Shown here one piece after another: positions 26,668 through 35,083 of a stretch of 64,000 nt of DNA (within the stretch, counting starts at the first letter, position 1; the number at the start of each line of letters is the position of its first letter). The position numbers and the translations under genes are program-made. Source of the DNA: Boseongicola sp. H5 (lineage in GTDB: Bacteria > Pseudomonadota > Alphaproteobacteria > Rhodobacterales > Rhodobacteraceae); contig JACNMN010000008.1 of NCBI GenBank assembly GCA_020622165.1, positions 62,001 to 126,000 on the forward strand, written 5' to 3'. The notes under the pieces are model-generated. The model was given only the letters and a program-made list of their open reading frames with translations, had not been told where the DNA came from and ran no database searches.

Positions 26668-28174
26668 GGCGGCCCTTTGCGCGCTGGCTCTGGCGGGCGC
26701 TCCGGCGCTGGCCCAGACCGAGAGTACCGACGCGCCGTTTTCCGGGCCGGACTGGCTCTCCGACACGATCACACGGCCCCATGCCAATGTCGCCACATCG
26801 GCCGCGCCGCAGACGATCACGGTGATGCCGCTTGGGCAGGTGCGGCTCGACGCGGTAGGCATTCTGCCGTTTTCAAGCACCGGTCTGCCGCCGGATCTCT
26901 GGGCCGACAGCGCGCCCGAGACGCTGGCGCGCCTGTTGCTCTCTCAACCCGCCGAGGGGCTGCCCGCCATTCTCGGCTTTACCCAGCAACTGGCCTTGGC
27001 CGAGCTTGATCCGCCCCGCGACGCAGGCACCGACGCGGTGCTGTTTCTGGCCCGGCTGGATCTGCTGTTGGGCCGCGGCGCCCTGGCACCGGCGCGGGCG
27101 CTGATGGAACGGGCCGGGCCCTCCGACCCGCGCGTGTTCCGCCGCTGGTTCGATGTCAGCCTGCTGACCGGTCAGGCCGACCGGGCCTGCGCCGCGATGC
27201 GGGCAAGTCCCGACATCGCGCCCACATTCCCGGCGCGCATCTTCTGCCTTGCGCGAAGCGGAGACTGGCCCGCTGCCGCGCTTTCACTCGGCACCGGCGA
27301 GGCGCTTGGCTACATCACCACGGCCGAGGCCGATCTGATCGCCCGCTTTCTCGATCCGGAACTGTTCGAGGGGGAGCCGCCCCTGCCGGTTCCCGCCGAG
27401 ATAACGCCGCTGCATTACCAGATGCTGATTTCCCTTGGCGAACGCCCGCCCTCGACCGGCCTGCCGCTGGCCTTCGCCCATGCGGATCTGGCCGATCTGG
27501 CGGGCTGGCGGGCGCAGCTTGACGCCGCCGAACGCCTGATGCGCGCCGGCGCGATCGAGCCCGAGGAATGGCTGGTCATCTACACCGCGCGGGTTCCGGC
27601 CGCCTCTGGCGGGGTGTGGGACCGGGTGGCCGCACTTCAGGCCTTCGATGCGGCACTTCTGGCGGGCGATCCGGTGGCCGTGACCACGCGGTTGCCCCAG
27701 GTCTGGGCCGCGATGCAGCAGGTCGGGCTGGAGGTGCCGTTCGCAAGGCTCTATGCCGACCGCCTGCTCCGTCTGCCGCTGACCGGGGAGGCCGCGATGC
27801 TGGCCCGCCGCGTCGGGCTCCTGTCGCCGCTCTACGAGGCCGTGGCACAGGGCGCGGTCCCGCAGGACGCCTATGAGCGGCGCCTTTTCGCCATCGCCCG
27901 GGGGGAGGCGCCGGGGACGCCACCGACCGGGTCCGATGCCGTGACCGCCGCCGTGGCCGTGGCCTTCGCAGATGTCACCCCGCCCGAGCGGTTCACCCGG
28001 CTCCTGACGCTCGGGCGCACCGGGGAGGCGTTGCTGCGCGCCGCGCGCACCCTTGGCGACGGCACCGGAGATGTGGATGACATCGCCGATGCGCTGCGCC
28101 TGTTCCGCGCCCTCGGGCTGGAGGACACGGCGCGCCGGGCGGCCCTGCAACTCCTGATCCTGGACCGGACCTGA
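26657..28174 (+). CDS. Exported protein of unknown function, alpha-helical repeat-like
   Basis: A 505-residue protein with a clear signal peptide (MRIRAALCALALAGAPALA, cleavage before QTES). The rest is helix-rich and leucine/alanine-rich with repeated A-L-x-x-A patterns, suggestive of TPR- or Sel1-type solenoid repeats, though no canonical motif can be cited. Cysteines appear as RACAAM and FCLARS. It overlaps the 44-aa membrane peptide and is followed one base later by xerD. I do not recognise a named family; a periplasmic scaffold role is possible. Confidence 0.75.
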   Translation: MRIRAALCALALAGAPALAQTESTDAPFSGPDWLSDTITRPHANVATSAAPQTITVMPLGQVRLDAVGILPFSSTGLPPDLWADSAPETLARLLLSQPAEGLPAILGFTQQLALAELDPPRDAGTDAVLFLARLDLLLGRGALAPARALMERAGPSDPRVFRRWFDVSLLTGQADRACAAMRASPDIAPTFPARIFCLARSGDWPAAALSLGTGEALGYITTAEADLIARFLDPELFEGEPPLPVPAEITPLHYQMLISLGERPPSTGLPLAFAHADLADLAGWRAQLDAAERLMRAGAIEPEEWLVIYTARVPAASGGVWDRVAALQAFDAALLAGDPVAVTTRLPQVWAAMQQVGLEVPFARLYADRLLRLPLTGEAAMLARRVGLLSPLYEAVAQGAVPQDAYERRLFAIARGEAPGTPPTGSDAVTAAVAVAFADVTPPERFTRLLTLGRTGEALLRAARTLGDGTGDVDDIADALRLFRALGLEDTARRAALQLLILDRT

Positions 28175-28175
28175 A

Positions 28176-29126
28176 ATGGCCGACGCCCTGCAGAATACGC
28201 GCTGGATCCAGTCCTTCATCGAGGCGCAGGCCGCCGAACTGAACGCGGCCCGCAACACGCAGCTGGCCTATATCCGCGATCTGGATGATTTCCGCCGCTT
28301 TCTCGGCCTGCGCGACACCGACCTGCTCTCTGCCACGCGCGCCGATATCGAAGCCTATCTGACCGCACTCGATGCCCGGGGGATGGCGCGCGCCACACGC
28401 GCCCGGCGGCTCTCCTCCATCAAGCAGCTTTACCGCTTCGCCTATGAAGAGGGGCTGCGCTCCGACAATCCGGCCCAGTTGATCAAGGGGCCGGGCCGTG
28501 ACAGACGCCTGCCCAAAACCCTGACGGTGGACCAGGTGGACCGGCTGCTCGACGCCGCCGAAACCCATGGCCGCAGCCCCGGCGACCGGCTGCGAAACGC
28601 CTGTCTCATGCAGATGCTCTATGCGACCGGGATGCGGGTCACCGAGTTGATCTCGCTGCCGGTCTCCGCCGCGCGGGGCGACCCACAGGTCCTGCTGATC
28701 AAGGGCAAGGGCGGCAAGGAACGCATGGTGCCCCTGTCGCCGCCGGCCCGGCTGGCACTTGCGGCATGGCTTGAGCATCGCGACGCCGAGGAGGACCGCA
28801 AGGCGGACGAAACCGGCACGCCCGTCTCCCGCTTCCTGTTCCCCTCGCACGGGAAATCCGGCCATGTCACCCGGGTGCGGTTCTTCACGCTGGTCAAGGA
28901 AATCGCGGTGGCCGCCGGCATCCCGCCGGGCGACGTGACGCCCCACACGCTCCGCCACGCCTTTGCCACGCATCTGCTGGCCGGCGGGGCCGATCTCCGC
29001 TCGATCCAGACGCTTCTGGGCCATGCGGATATCTCCACCACCGAGATCTACACCCATGTGCTGGACGAGCGGCTGAAATCCCTCGTGTTCGACCACCATC
29101 CGCTGGCGAAGCCCCGCCCGCGATAG
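28176..29126 (+). CDS. xerD: Site-specific tyrosine recombinase XerD
   Basis: XerD acts with XerC at dif to resolve chromosome dimers. The 316-residue protein has an N-terminal SAM-like DNA-binding domain (residues 8-95) and a C-terminal catalytic domain. The latter shows Arg in ATGMRVTEL, HTLRHAFATHLL (H-x-x-R), LGHADISTTEIYTHV (His and nucleophile Tyr). It starts one base after the preceding stop. A phage or island integrase is unlikely because no mobile genes or tRNA target surround it. Confidence 0.93.
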   Translation: MADALQNTRWIQSFIEAQAAELNAARNTQLAYIRDLDDFRRFLGLRDTDLLSATRADIEAYLTALDARGMARATRARRLSSIKQLYRFAYEEGLRSDNPAQLIKGPGRDRRLPKTLTVDQVDRLLDAAETHGRSPGDRLRNACLMQMLYATGMRVTELISLPVSAARGDPQVLLIKGKGGKERMVPLSPPARLALAAWLEHRDAEEDRKADETGTPVSRFLFPSHGKSGHVTRVRFFTLVKEIAVAAGIPPGDVTPHTLRHAFATHLLAGGADLRSIQTLLGHADISTTEIYTHVLDERLKSLVFDHHPLAKPRPR

Positions 29127-29234
29127 CGCCGGGCCGCCGGGCGCGAAACCGGCCCGCTTCGGCCATGCAACACCCGCCGCTCCGCGCCAAACGCCGCTCT
29201 TGAAGAACCCGCATCCGCACCCCATAACCTGCTC

Positions 29235-30533
29235 ATGGACGAGACCCCCCTTCTGGACACAGCTTTCTGGACCACCGCCGCTGCGATCATCGGCCTTCTG
29301 GTGCTGTCCGCCTTCTTCTCCGGCTCCGAAACGGCGCTGACCGCCGCGTCGCGGGGCAAGCTGCGCTCGCAGGCCGACCGGGGCAACAAGGGCGCCGAAC
29401 GGGCACTCCATCTGACCGAAGACAGCGAGCGGCTGATCGGATCGGTCCTGCTTGGCAATAATCTGGTCAATATCCTCGCGGCCTCTCTGGCGACCGCGCT
29501 CTTCACCCGCGTCTTCGGCGAAAGCGGCGTGGCGCTGGCGACGCTGGTGATGACCCTGCTGGTGCTGATCTTCGCCGAGGTGCTGCCGAAAACCTACGCC
29601 ATCACCAATGCCGAAACCGCCGCCGCACGGGTGTCGCCGGTGATCCGTGTCGTCATCTTGCTGTTTTCGCCGGTGGTGCGCATGGTTCAGGTTCTGGTCC
29701 GGGGCGTCCTGCGCGTCTTCGGGGTGCAGACCGACCCTGATAGCAGGGTGCTCAGCGTGCATGAGGAAATTGCGGGCGCCATCACCCTTGGCCATTCCGA
29801 AGGCGCGGTGGGCAAGGAACACCGCGACCGTCTTCTTGGCGCGCTCGATCTGGGCGACCGCACGGTGGAGGAGATCATGCTCCACCGCTCCGCGATCGAG
29901 ATGATCGACGCCGATGCCGACCCCGAGCAGATCCTCAGCCAGGCGTTGCAATCGCCCCACACCCGCCTGCCCGTCTATCGCGGCGAACAGGAAAACATCA
30001 TCGGCCTGATCCACGCCAAGGATCTGTTGCGCGCGATGGACCGGCTGATGCGCGGCGACGACGCGCCGGGCCTTGGCGAGTTCGATATCGCGCAAGTGGC
30101 GATGAAGCCCTATTTCGTGCCGGAAACCACCACGCTGGACGACCAGATGCGCCAGTTCCTGCGCCGCCATACGCATTTCGCCCTCGTGGTGGATGAATAC
30201 GGCGCGTTGCAGGGCCTGATCACGCTGGAGGATATCCTCGAAGAGATCGTGGGCGAGATCACCGACGAATTCGACGTGGAAGAGACGATCAACCTGACAC
30301 AGGGCCCGGACGGGAACTATCTGGTCGATGGCGGCATGACGATCCGGGACCTGAACCGCGCCACCGACTGGACGCTGCCTGACGAGGAGGCCAATACGGT
30401 GGCCGGTCTGGTCATTCACGAAGCGCAGTCGATCCCTGTCGAGGGGCAGTGTTTCAGTTTCCACGGGTTCCGCTTCGAGGTGGCCGCGCGTGAACAGAAC
30501 CGCCTGACCCAGCTCAAGATCCGCAAGCTCTGA
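29235..30533 (+). CDS. CorC/HlyC family transporter (DUF21 and CBS domains)
   Basis: A 432-residue membrane protein of the CNNM/CorC group linked to magnesium and cobalt export. It has an N-terminal DUF21 domain with four membrane segments (residues 10-150, including SAFFSGSETALTAASRGKL), two CBS domains (about 215-345, e.g. SPHTRLPVY and VVDEYGALQGLITLEDILEE), and a C-terminal CorC_HlyC domain. It ends 34 bp from a convergent gene; a GC hairpin (30540-30567) fills that gap. Confidence 0.9.
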   Translation: MDETPLLDTAFWTTAAAIIGLLVLSAFFSGSETALTAASRGKLRSQADRGNKGAERALHLTEDSERLIGSVLLGNNLVNILAASLATALFTRVFGESGVALATLVMTLLVLIFAEVLPKTYAITNAETAAARVSPVIRVVILLFSPVVRMVQVLVRGVLRVFGVQTDPDSRVLSVHEEIAGAITLGHSEGAVGKEHRDRLLGALDLGDRTVEEIMLHRSAIEMIDADADPEQILSQALQSPHTRLPVYRGEQENIIGLIHAKDLLRAMDRLMRGDDAPGLGEFDIAQVAMKPYFVPETTTLDDQMRQFLRRHTHFALVVDEYGALQGLITLEDILEEIVGEITDEFDVEETINLTQGPDGNYLVDGGMTIRDLNRATDWTLPDEEANTVAGLVIHEAQSIPVEGQCFSFHGFRFEVAAREQNRLTQLKIRKL

Positions 30534-30567
30534 ACGGGTCGGGCGCCCCGGAAAGGCCGCCTGCCCG

Positions 30568-31833
30568 CTATGACGCGGCTGCCTCCCTGATCGACATCGC
30601 CGCGGCCAGCCGCTCCCGGTCGCCGTCATTTTCAAGCGCGCCATTGGCGCGCGCAAGGCACCGCAGCGCCGCCTCCCGCGCGGCGGCCGCCACGGCCGGG
30701 TGACCGATCCGGACGATATCGGCAAGGCTGCTCTGCAGCGCCAGATGCACCTCCACCGCCTCATTCGCACAGCGCGCGATCGGATCGAAACTGGCGTAGA
30801 ACAGCTCCTCCGGCATCAGGGGCTCGATCCAGACCCGGTCATGCTCGGGGGTGTCGGGCTCCTTCGATGGCCCCGCATCGCCGATCACATGGGACAGCCG
30901 ATGCAGGATATCGATGGCCGTGCCCGGGTCGTTCACCCCCGGCGACAGCGCACGGGTGGCGATTTCGGACAGCACGGTGACGCAGAAAACCGGATCATGG
31001 TCGAAACTGCGCACATCGCTGACCGGGATCGCCGCGCGCACCGCTTCCTCCATCTCCTCATTGGGCGTCGTATCCGCCACCAGCGCCAGCACGTCGCCCC
31101 GCTGCACATAGGCTCCGGCCGGGCGCGCCACATAGATCCGCGCCTCCTGCGCGGCGGCCAGATCCTGCAACTCCGCCTCGAATATCTGCTGCACATAACC
31201 GGCATCTCCGGCATGAACCGGCACCGCGTCGTGCGGGATCATGCCTGCGGGATCGGTCAGGCGGTTCGCGCCCTGGGCGGGCTGTTCCACCGCCTGCGCC
31301 ACGGCCCTCACGGCGCGCACCTCCAGCCGCCGGGCGGTGACCTGAAGGCTGCCCAGCCCTTCCAGATGGGAGATCCAGCGGATGATCGACCAGACGATCG
31401 AGGCGATGACCACCATCGTCATCCCGAAGACCACCACCATCTCGCGTTCGCCGAACAGGTCCGCCGCCCGCAGAATGATCGCGATCAGCGCATAGAGATA
31501 GGCGCCCAGAAATGTTGCGAGAACCGAATGGGTGACCGTGTCCTCCCGCATCAGCATGTGGCTGCGCGGGGTCCACTGCCCCGCCGCGCGGGCAAAGGCG
31601 CTCGACATGATCGTCAGCGAGAAGGTGACGACCGCCAGCATCGAAGTCGCGATCACCTGCAGGATCGTGTCGACCGCGTCGGCGCCGATCAGCCGGCCCA
31701 GGCTGGCCGGGATGATCGGCCCAAGAAGCGTGGCCACCACCAGCGCCACAACATTCAGCACCGCATAAAGCGTCACCCGCACATAGATGCGGCGCGAAAA
31801 CTGCCGCAGGCGGCGTATCAGAGAAATCACCAT
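30568..31833 (-). CDS. DUF2254 family membrane protein
   Basis: This 421-residue inner-membrane protein has four hydrophobic segments in the first 170 residues (ALVVATLLGPIIP, LAVVTFSLTIMSSAFARA, FLGAYLYALIAIILR, VVVFGMTMVVIASIVW). A soluble C-terminal part follows with ALSPGVNDPGTAID. These features match DUF2254, whose role is unknown. I place the start at the ATG at 31833. The 110 bp to the divergent oxidoreductase must hold both promoters. Confidence 0.8.
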   Translation of the reverse strand: MVISLIRRLRQFSRRIYVRVTLYAVLNVVALVVATLLGPIIPASLGRLIGADAVDTILQVIATSMLAVVTFSLTIMSSAFARAAGQWTPRSHMLMREDTVTHSVLATFLGAYLYALIAIILRAADLFGEREMVVVFGMTMVVIASIVWSIIRWISHLEGLGSLQVTARRLEVRAVRAVAQAVEQPAQGANRLTDPAGMIPHDAVPVHAGDAGYVQQIFEAELQDLAAAQEARIYVARPAGAYVQRGDVLALVADTTPNEEMEEAVRAAIPVSDVRSFDHDPVFCVTVLSEIATRALSPGVNDPGTAIDILHRLSHVIGDAGPSKEPDTPEHDRVWIEPLMPEELFYASFDPIARCANEAVEVHLALQSSLADIVRIGHPAVAAAAREAALRCLARANGALENDGDRERLAAAMSIREAAAS

Positions 31834-31943
31834 TCCGGCCCGATCACTTTCCCCAAGAATTACGACCTCAAATGTCGCCTTTCGACTTGCCGCGCGGCTG
31901 CGCCGGGCGCAACCCTGCACCACATTACGAAACGGAGAGCCTC

Positions 31944-34358
31944 ATGAACACCACCACCCGGGTTTGCGTTATCGGCGGCGGTGTCGTCGGCGCTTCGGTC
32001 CTCTACCATCTGACCAAACTGGGCTGGTCGGATGTGATGCTTCTGGAACGCTCGGACCTGACCTCGGGGTCCACATGGCATGCCGCGGGCGGGTTTCACA
32101 CCCTGAACGGCGACACCAACATGGCCGCCCTTCAGGGCTATACGATCCGGCTCTATCGCGAGTTGGAGGAGCTGACGGGCCTCTCCTGCGGGCTGCACCA
32201 TGTGGGTGGCGTGACGCTGGCCGACACGCAGGAACGCTTCGACATGCTGAAGGCGGAGCGCGCCAAGCATCGCTTCATGGGGCTGGAGACCGAGATCCTC
32301 GGCCCCGAAGAGATCAAACAGGTCGCCCCCATCACCAATATCGACGGGATCCTCGGCGCGCTCTACGACCCGCTCGACGGCCATCTTGACCCATCCGGCA
32401 CCACCCATGCCTACGCCCGGGCGGCGCGGATGGGCGGCGCGGAAATCACCACGCATTGCAAGGTGTTGGAAACCAATCCTCGTGTGGATGGCACCTGGGA
32501 TGTGGTCACCGAAAAGGGCACGGTCCATGCCGAACATGTGGTCAATGCCGCCGGTCTCTGGGCCCGCGAAGTGGGGGCCATGGCGGGCGTCTATCTGCCG
32601 CTCCACCCGATGGAGCACCAGTATATCGTGACCGACGAGATCGCCGAGATCTACGAACGCGCCACCGAACATCCCCATGTGATGGACCCCGCCGGCGAAA
32701 GCTATCTGCGCCAGGAGGGGCGCGGGCTTTGCATCGGCTTTTACGAGCAGCCCTGCAAGCCCTGGGCGGTGAACGGCACGCCCTGGAGCTTCGGCCATGA
32801 ACTGCTGCCAGATGATTTCGACAAGATCGAAGACAGCATCGCCTTTGCCTATAGACGTTTCCCCATCCTCGAAACCGCCGGGGTGAAATCCGTGATCCAC
32901 GGGCCCTTCACCTTCGCCCCCGATGGGAACCCGCTGGTCGGCCCAGTGCCGGGCCTGCGCAATTACTGGTCGGCCTGCGGCGTCATGGCCGGGTTCAGCC
33001 AGGGTGGCGGCGTGGGGCTGACGCTGGCGCAATGGATGGTCGATGGCACGCCCGACCGCGATGTCTTCGCCATGGATGTCGCCCGTTTCGGCCGCATCCT
33101 CACGCCCGGCTACACCCTGCCGAAGGTGATCGAGAACTACCGGAACCGCTTTTCCGTCGCCTATCCCAACGAGGAACTACCCGCCGCCCGGCCCTTTCGC
33201 ACGACACCGCTTTACGACGCGTTCGACCGGATGGGCGCCGTCTGGGGGCAGCAATACGGGCTGGAGGTTGCGAACTACTTCGCCGAGGAGGGCGAAGCCC
33301 GGTACGAGACACCGTCCTTCCGGCGGTCCAATGCCTTCGCGGCCACCGCGCGGGAGGTCAAAGCCGTGCGGGAGGCCGTCGGCATCAACGAGTTGCAGAA
33401 TTTCGGCAAATATCTGGTCACCGGGCGCGACGCGCGCGGCTGGCTCGACCGGGTCATGGCGGGCCGCGTGCCCGCGCCGGGCCGCCTGTCTCTCACCCCG
33501 ATGCTGAACCGGAACGGCCGGCTGATCGGCGATTTTACGATCTCCTGCCTGTCGGAGACGGAGTTCCAGCTGACCGCGAGCTATGGCGCGCAGGATTACC
33601 ATTTACGCTGGTTCGAGAACCTGTTGGAGGGCGATGTTCATGTGCGCAACGTCTCCGATACCAGAACCGGCTTCCAGATTGCGGGGCCGAATGCGCGCGC
33701 GCTCCTGCAAGAGGTGACCCGCGCCGATGTCGGCGCCGGGGCGTTTCGCTTCATGGATGTCAAAACGCTCCCGCTCGGGCTTTCCACCGCACTTGTCCAG
33801 CGCGTCAGCTATACCGGCGATCTCGGCTATGAAATCTATGTCGATGCGATGGAACACCGCGCACTCTGGGATCTGCTCTGGCAGGCGGGGCAGGCCTTCG
33901 GGCTCCGCCCCTTCGGCATGCGCGCGATGATGTCGCTCCGGCTCGACAAGTTCTTCGGCTCCTGGCTTCGGGAGTATTCACCGGACTACACCCCGGCGGA
34001 AACCGGGCTCGACCGGTTCATCAGCTTCCGGAAGCCCGCGGATTTCATCGGCCGCGCCGCCGCCGAGGCCGAGCGGACGACGGGCCCGGCGCGCAAGCTC
34101 TGCGCCTTCGAGGTGGACGCCGCCGACGCGGATGTGAACGCCTATGAACCGATTTGGCTGGATGGCAGTGTGCAGGGGTTCTGCACCTCCGGCGGCTACT
34201 CCCACCACGCGGGCAAATCCATCGCCCTCGGCTTCGTTCCGACCGCCCGCGCCGAAGACGGGCTTGAGGTGGAGATCGAGATCCTCGGCGATATGCGCCC
34301 CGCCCGGCTGATCACCACACCGCTTTTTGACGCCGATGGCGCCCGCATGCGAGGCTGA
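31944..34358 (+). CDS. FAD-dependent oxidoreductase with GcvT domains (dimethylglycine/sarcosine dehydrogenase-like)
   Basis: An 804-residue two-part enzyme. The N-terminal half is a DAO-type flavoprotein with VIGGGVVGAS (residues 9-18) and STWHAAGG; His-46 matches the residue that carries covalent FAD in mitochondrial dimethylglycine dehydrogenase. The C-terminal half is a GcvT/aminomethyltransferase domain that passes one-carbon units to tetrahydrofolate, ending in the barrel block with GKSIALGFV. A role in demethylating glycine-betaine derivatives is likely. The start at 31944 has GGAGAG upstream. The substrate cannot be fixed from sequence. Confidence 0.85.
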   Translation: MNTTTRVCVIGGGVVGASVLYHLTKLGWSDVMLLERSDLTSGSTWHAAGGFHTLNGDTNMAALQGYTIRLYRELEELTGLSCGLHHVGGVTLADTQERFDMLKAERAKHRFMGLETEILGPEEIKQVAPITNIDGILGALYDPLDGHLDPSGTTHAYARAARMGGAEITTHCKVLETNPRVDGTWDVVTEKGTVHAEHVVNAAGLWAREVGAMAGVYLPLHPMEHQYIVTDEIAEIYERATEHPHVMDPAGESYLRQEGRGLCIGFYEQPCKPWAVNGTPWSFGHELLPDDFDKIEDSIAFAYRRFPILETAGVKSVIHGPFTFAPDGNPLVGPVPGLRNYWSACGVMAGFSQGGGVGLTLAQWMVDGTPDRDVFAMDVARFGRILTPGYTLPKVIENYRNRFSVAYPNEELPAARPFRTTPLYDAFDRMGAVWGQQYGLEVANYFAEEGEARYETPSFRRSNAFAATAREVKAVREAVGINELQNFGKYLVTGRDARGWLDRVMAGRVPAPGRLSLTPMLNRNGRLIGDFTISCLSETEFQLTASYGAQDYHLRWFENLLEGDVHVRNVSDTRTGFQIAGPNARALLQEVTRADVGAGAFRFMDVKTLPLGLSTALVQRVSYTGDLGYEIYVDAMEHRALWDLLWQAGQAFGLRPFGMRAMMSLRLDKFFGSWLREYSPDYTPAETGLDRFISFRKPADFIGRAAAEAERTTGPARKLCAFEVDAADADVNAYEPIWLDGSVQGFCTSGGYSHHAGKSIALGFVPTARAEDGLEVEIEILGDMRPARLITTPLFDADGARMRG

Positions 34359-34422
34359 TCTGCCATAAAGGTCAAGGCGCGCCCTTCCCCGCGCCGGACA
34401 TTCCCCCGCCGGAGGTTTCGAC

Positions 34423-35022
34423 ATCTCTTCATCCGATCCCGTCCTTCTTCTGCTCGCCGCCGGCCGCGCGACACGCATGCGCGGCACGGACAAGCTTCTC
34501 GAACCCATCGGTGACGAGCCGCTTCTTGCGGTCATGGGCCGGCGCTGCGCCAGGGCGGGAGCCACCCGGGTCGTCCTCGGGCCGGATCAGCCCGCCCGGC
34601 GCGCCGCTCTGAAAGACATTCCCTGCGAGATCGTCGAAGCGCCCGAAGGCGCGGGCATGGCCGCCTCCATCACCGCCGGGATCGCCGGCATCGCCGCGTC
34701 GGCCGCACTGATCGTTCTGGCGGATATGCCCGAGATCACCGCCCATGACATGCACCTGATCCTGGCGCTTCATGCAAAAGTGCCGACTGCGATCCTGCGG
34801 GCCGCGGGCGAAGACGGCACACCCGGCCACCCGGTGCTTTTCCCCGCCGACCTCTTTCCCGCGCTGCAAAAGCTCACAGGCGACACAGGCGCGCGCGCAG
34901 TCCTGAAAGCCCATGCAAACCGGACCCATCTGGTTCCCCTGAAGGGCCGACGTGCATTGGTCGATCTGGACACGCCCGAGGAATGGGCAAACTGGCGCGC
35001 GGCGCAAAAGGGCGGCCTCTAG
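34423..35022 (+). CDS. MobA/MocA-like nucleotidyltransferase with apparent ATC start
   Basis: The NTP-transferase signature LLLLAAGRATRMRGTDKL is encoded at about 34444-34491, before the first ATG in frame (34477), so the gene must begin earlier. No ATG, GTG or TTG is in frame back to the TAA at 34366. ATC at 34423 stands seven bases after a perfect GGAGG (34411-34415), giving a 199-residue protein of normal family size. The rest shows VLADMPEIT and GHPVLFPADLF. Such proteins are molybdenum-cofactor cytidylyltransferases or related. It follows the oxidoreductase by 64 bp. Confidence 0.8.
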   Translation: MSSSDPVLLLLAAGRATRMRGTDKLLEPIGDEPLLAVMGRRCARAGATRVVLGPDQPARRAALKDIPCEIVEAPEGAGMAASITAGIAGIAASAALIVLADMPEITAHDMHLILALHAKVPTAILRAAGEDGTPGHPVLFPADLFPALQKLTGDTGARAVLKAHANRTHLVPLKGRRALVDLDTPEEWANWRAAQKGGL

Positions 35023-35035
35023 AAAGACCGCCCTT
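35008..35035. terminator. Hairpin terminator between convergent genes
   Basis: AAGGGCGG (35008-35015) pairs with CCGCCCTT (35028-35035) around a 12-base loop and overlaps the nucleotidyltransferase stop codon. On the minus strand TTTT follows the stem, suiting the RTX gene; on the plus strand there is no T-run. Confidence 0.6.
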
Positions 35036-35083
35036 GTCATTCTGATCGTCAGGCCCGAAAGGCCACAAAGAACGCCGCCGCAC

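Noticed and set aside
28176-29126. xerD as an integrase marking a genomic island
   Set aside because: Sequence and neighbours fit chromosomal XerD; no att repeats, tRNA target or mobile genes nearby.
27993-30770. 925-codon minus frame across xerD and the CorC-like gene
   Set aside because: It spans two well-identified plus-strand genes and has no domain of its own.
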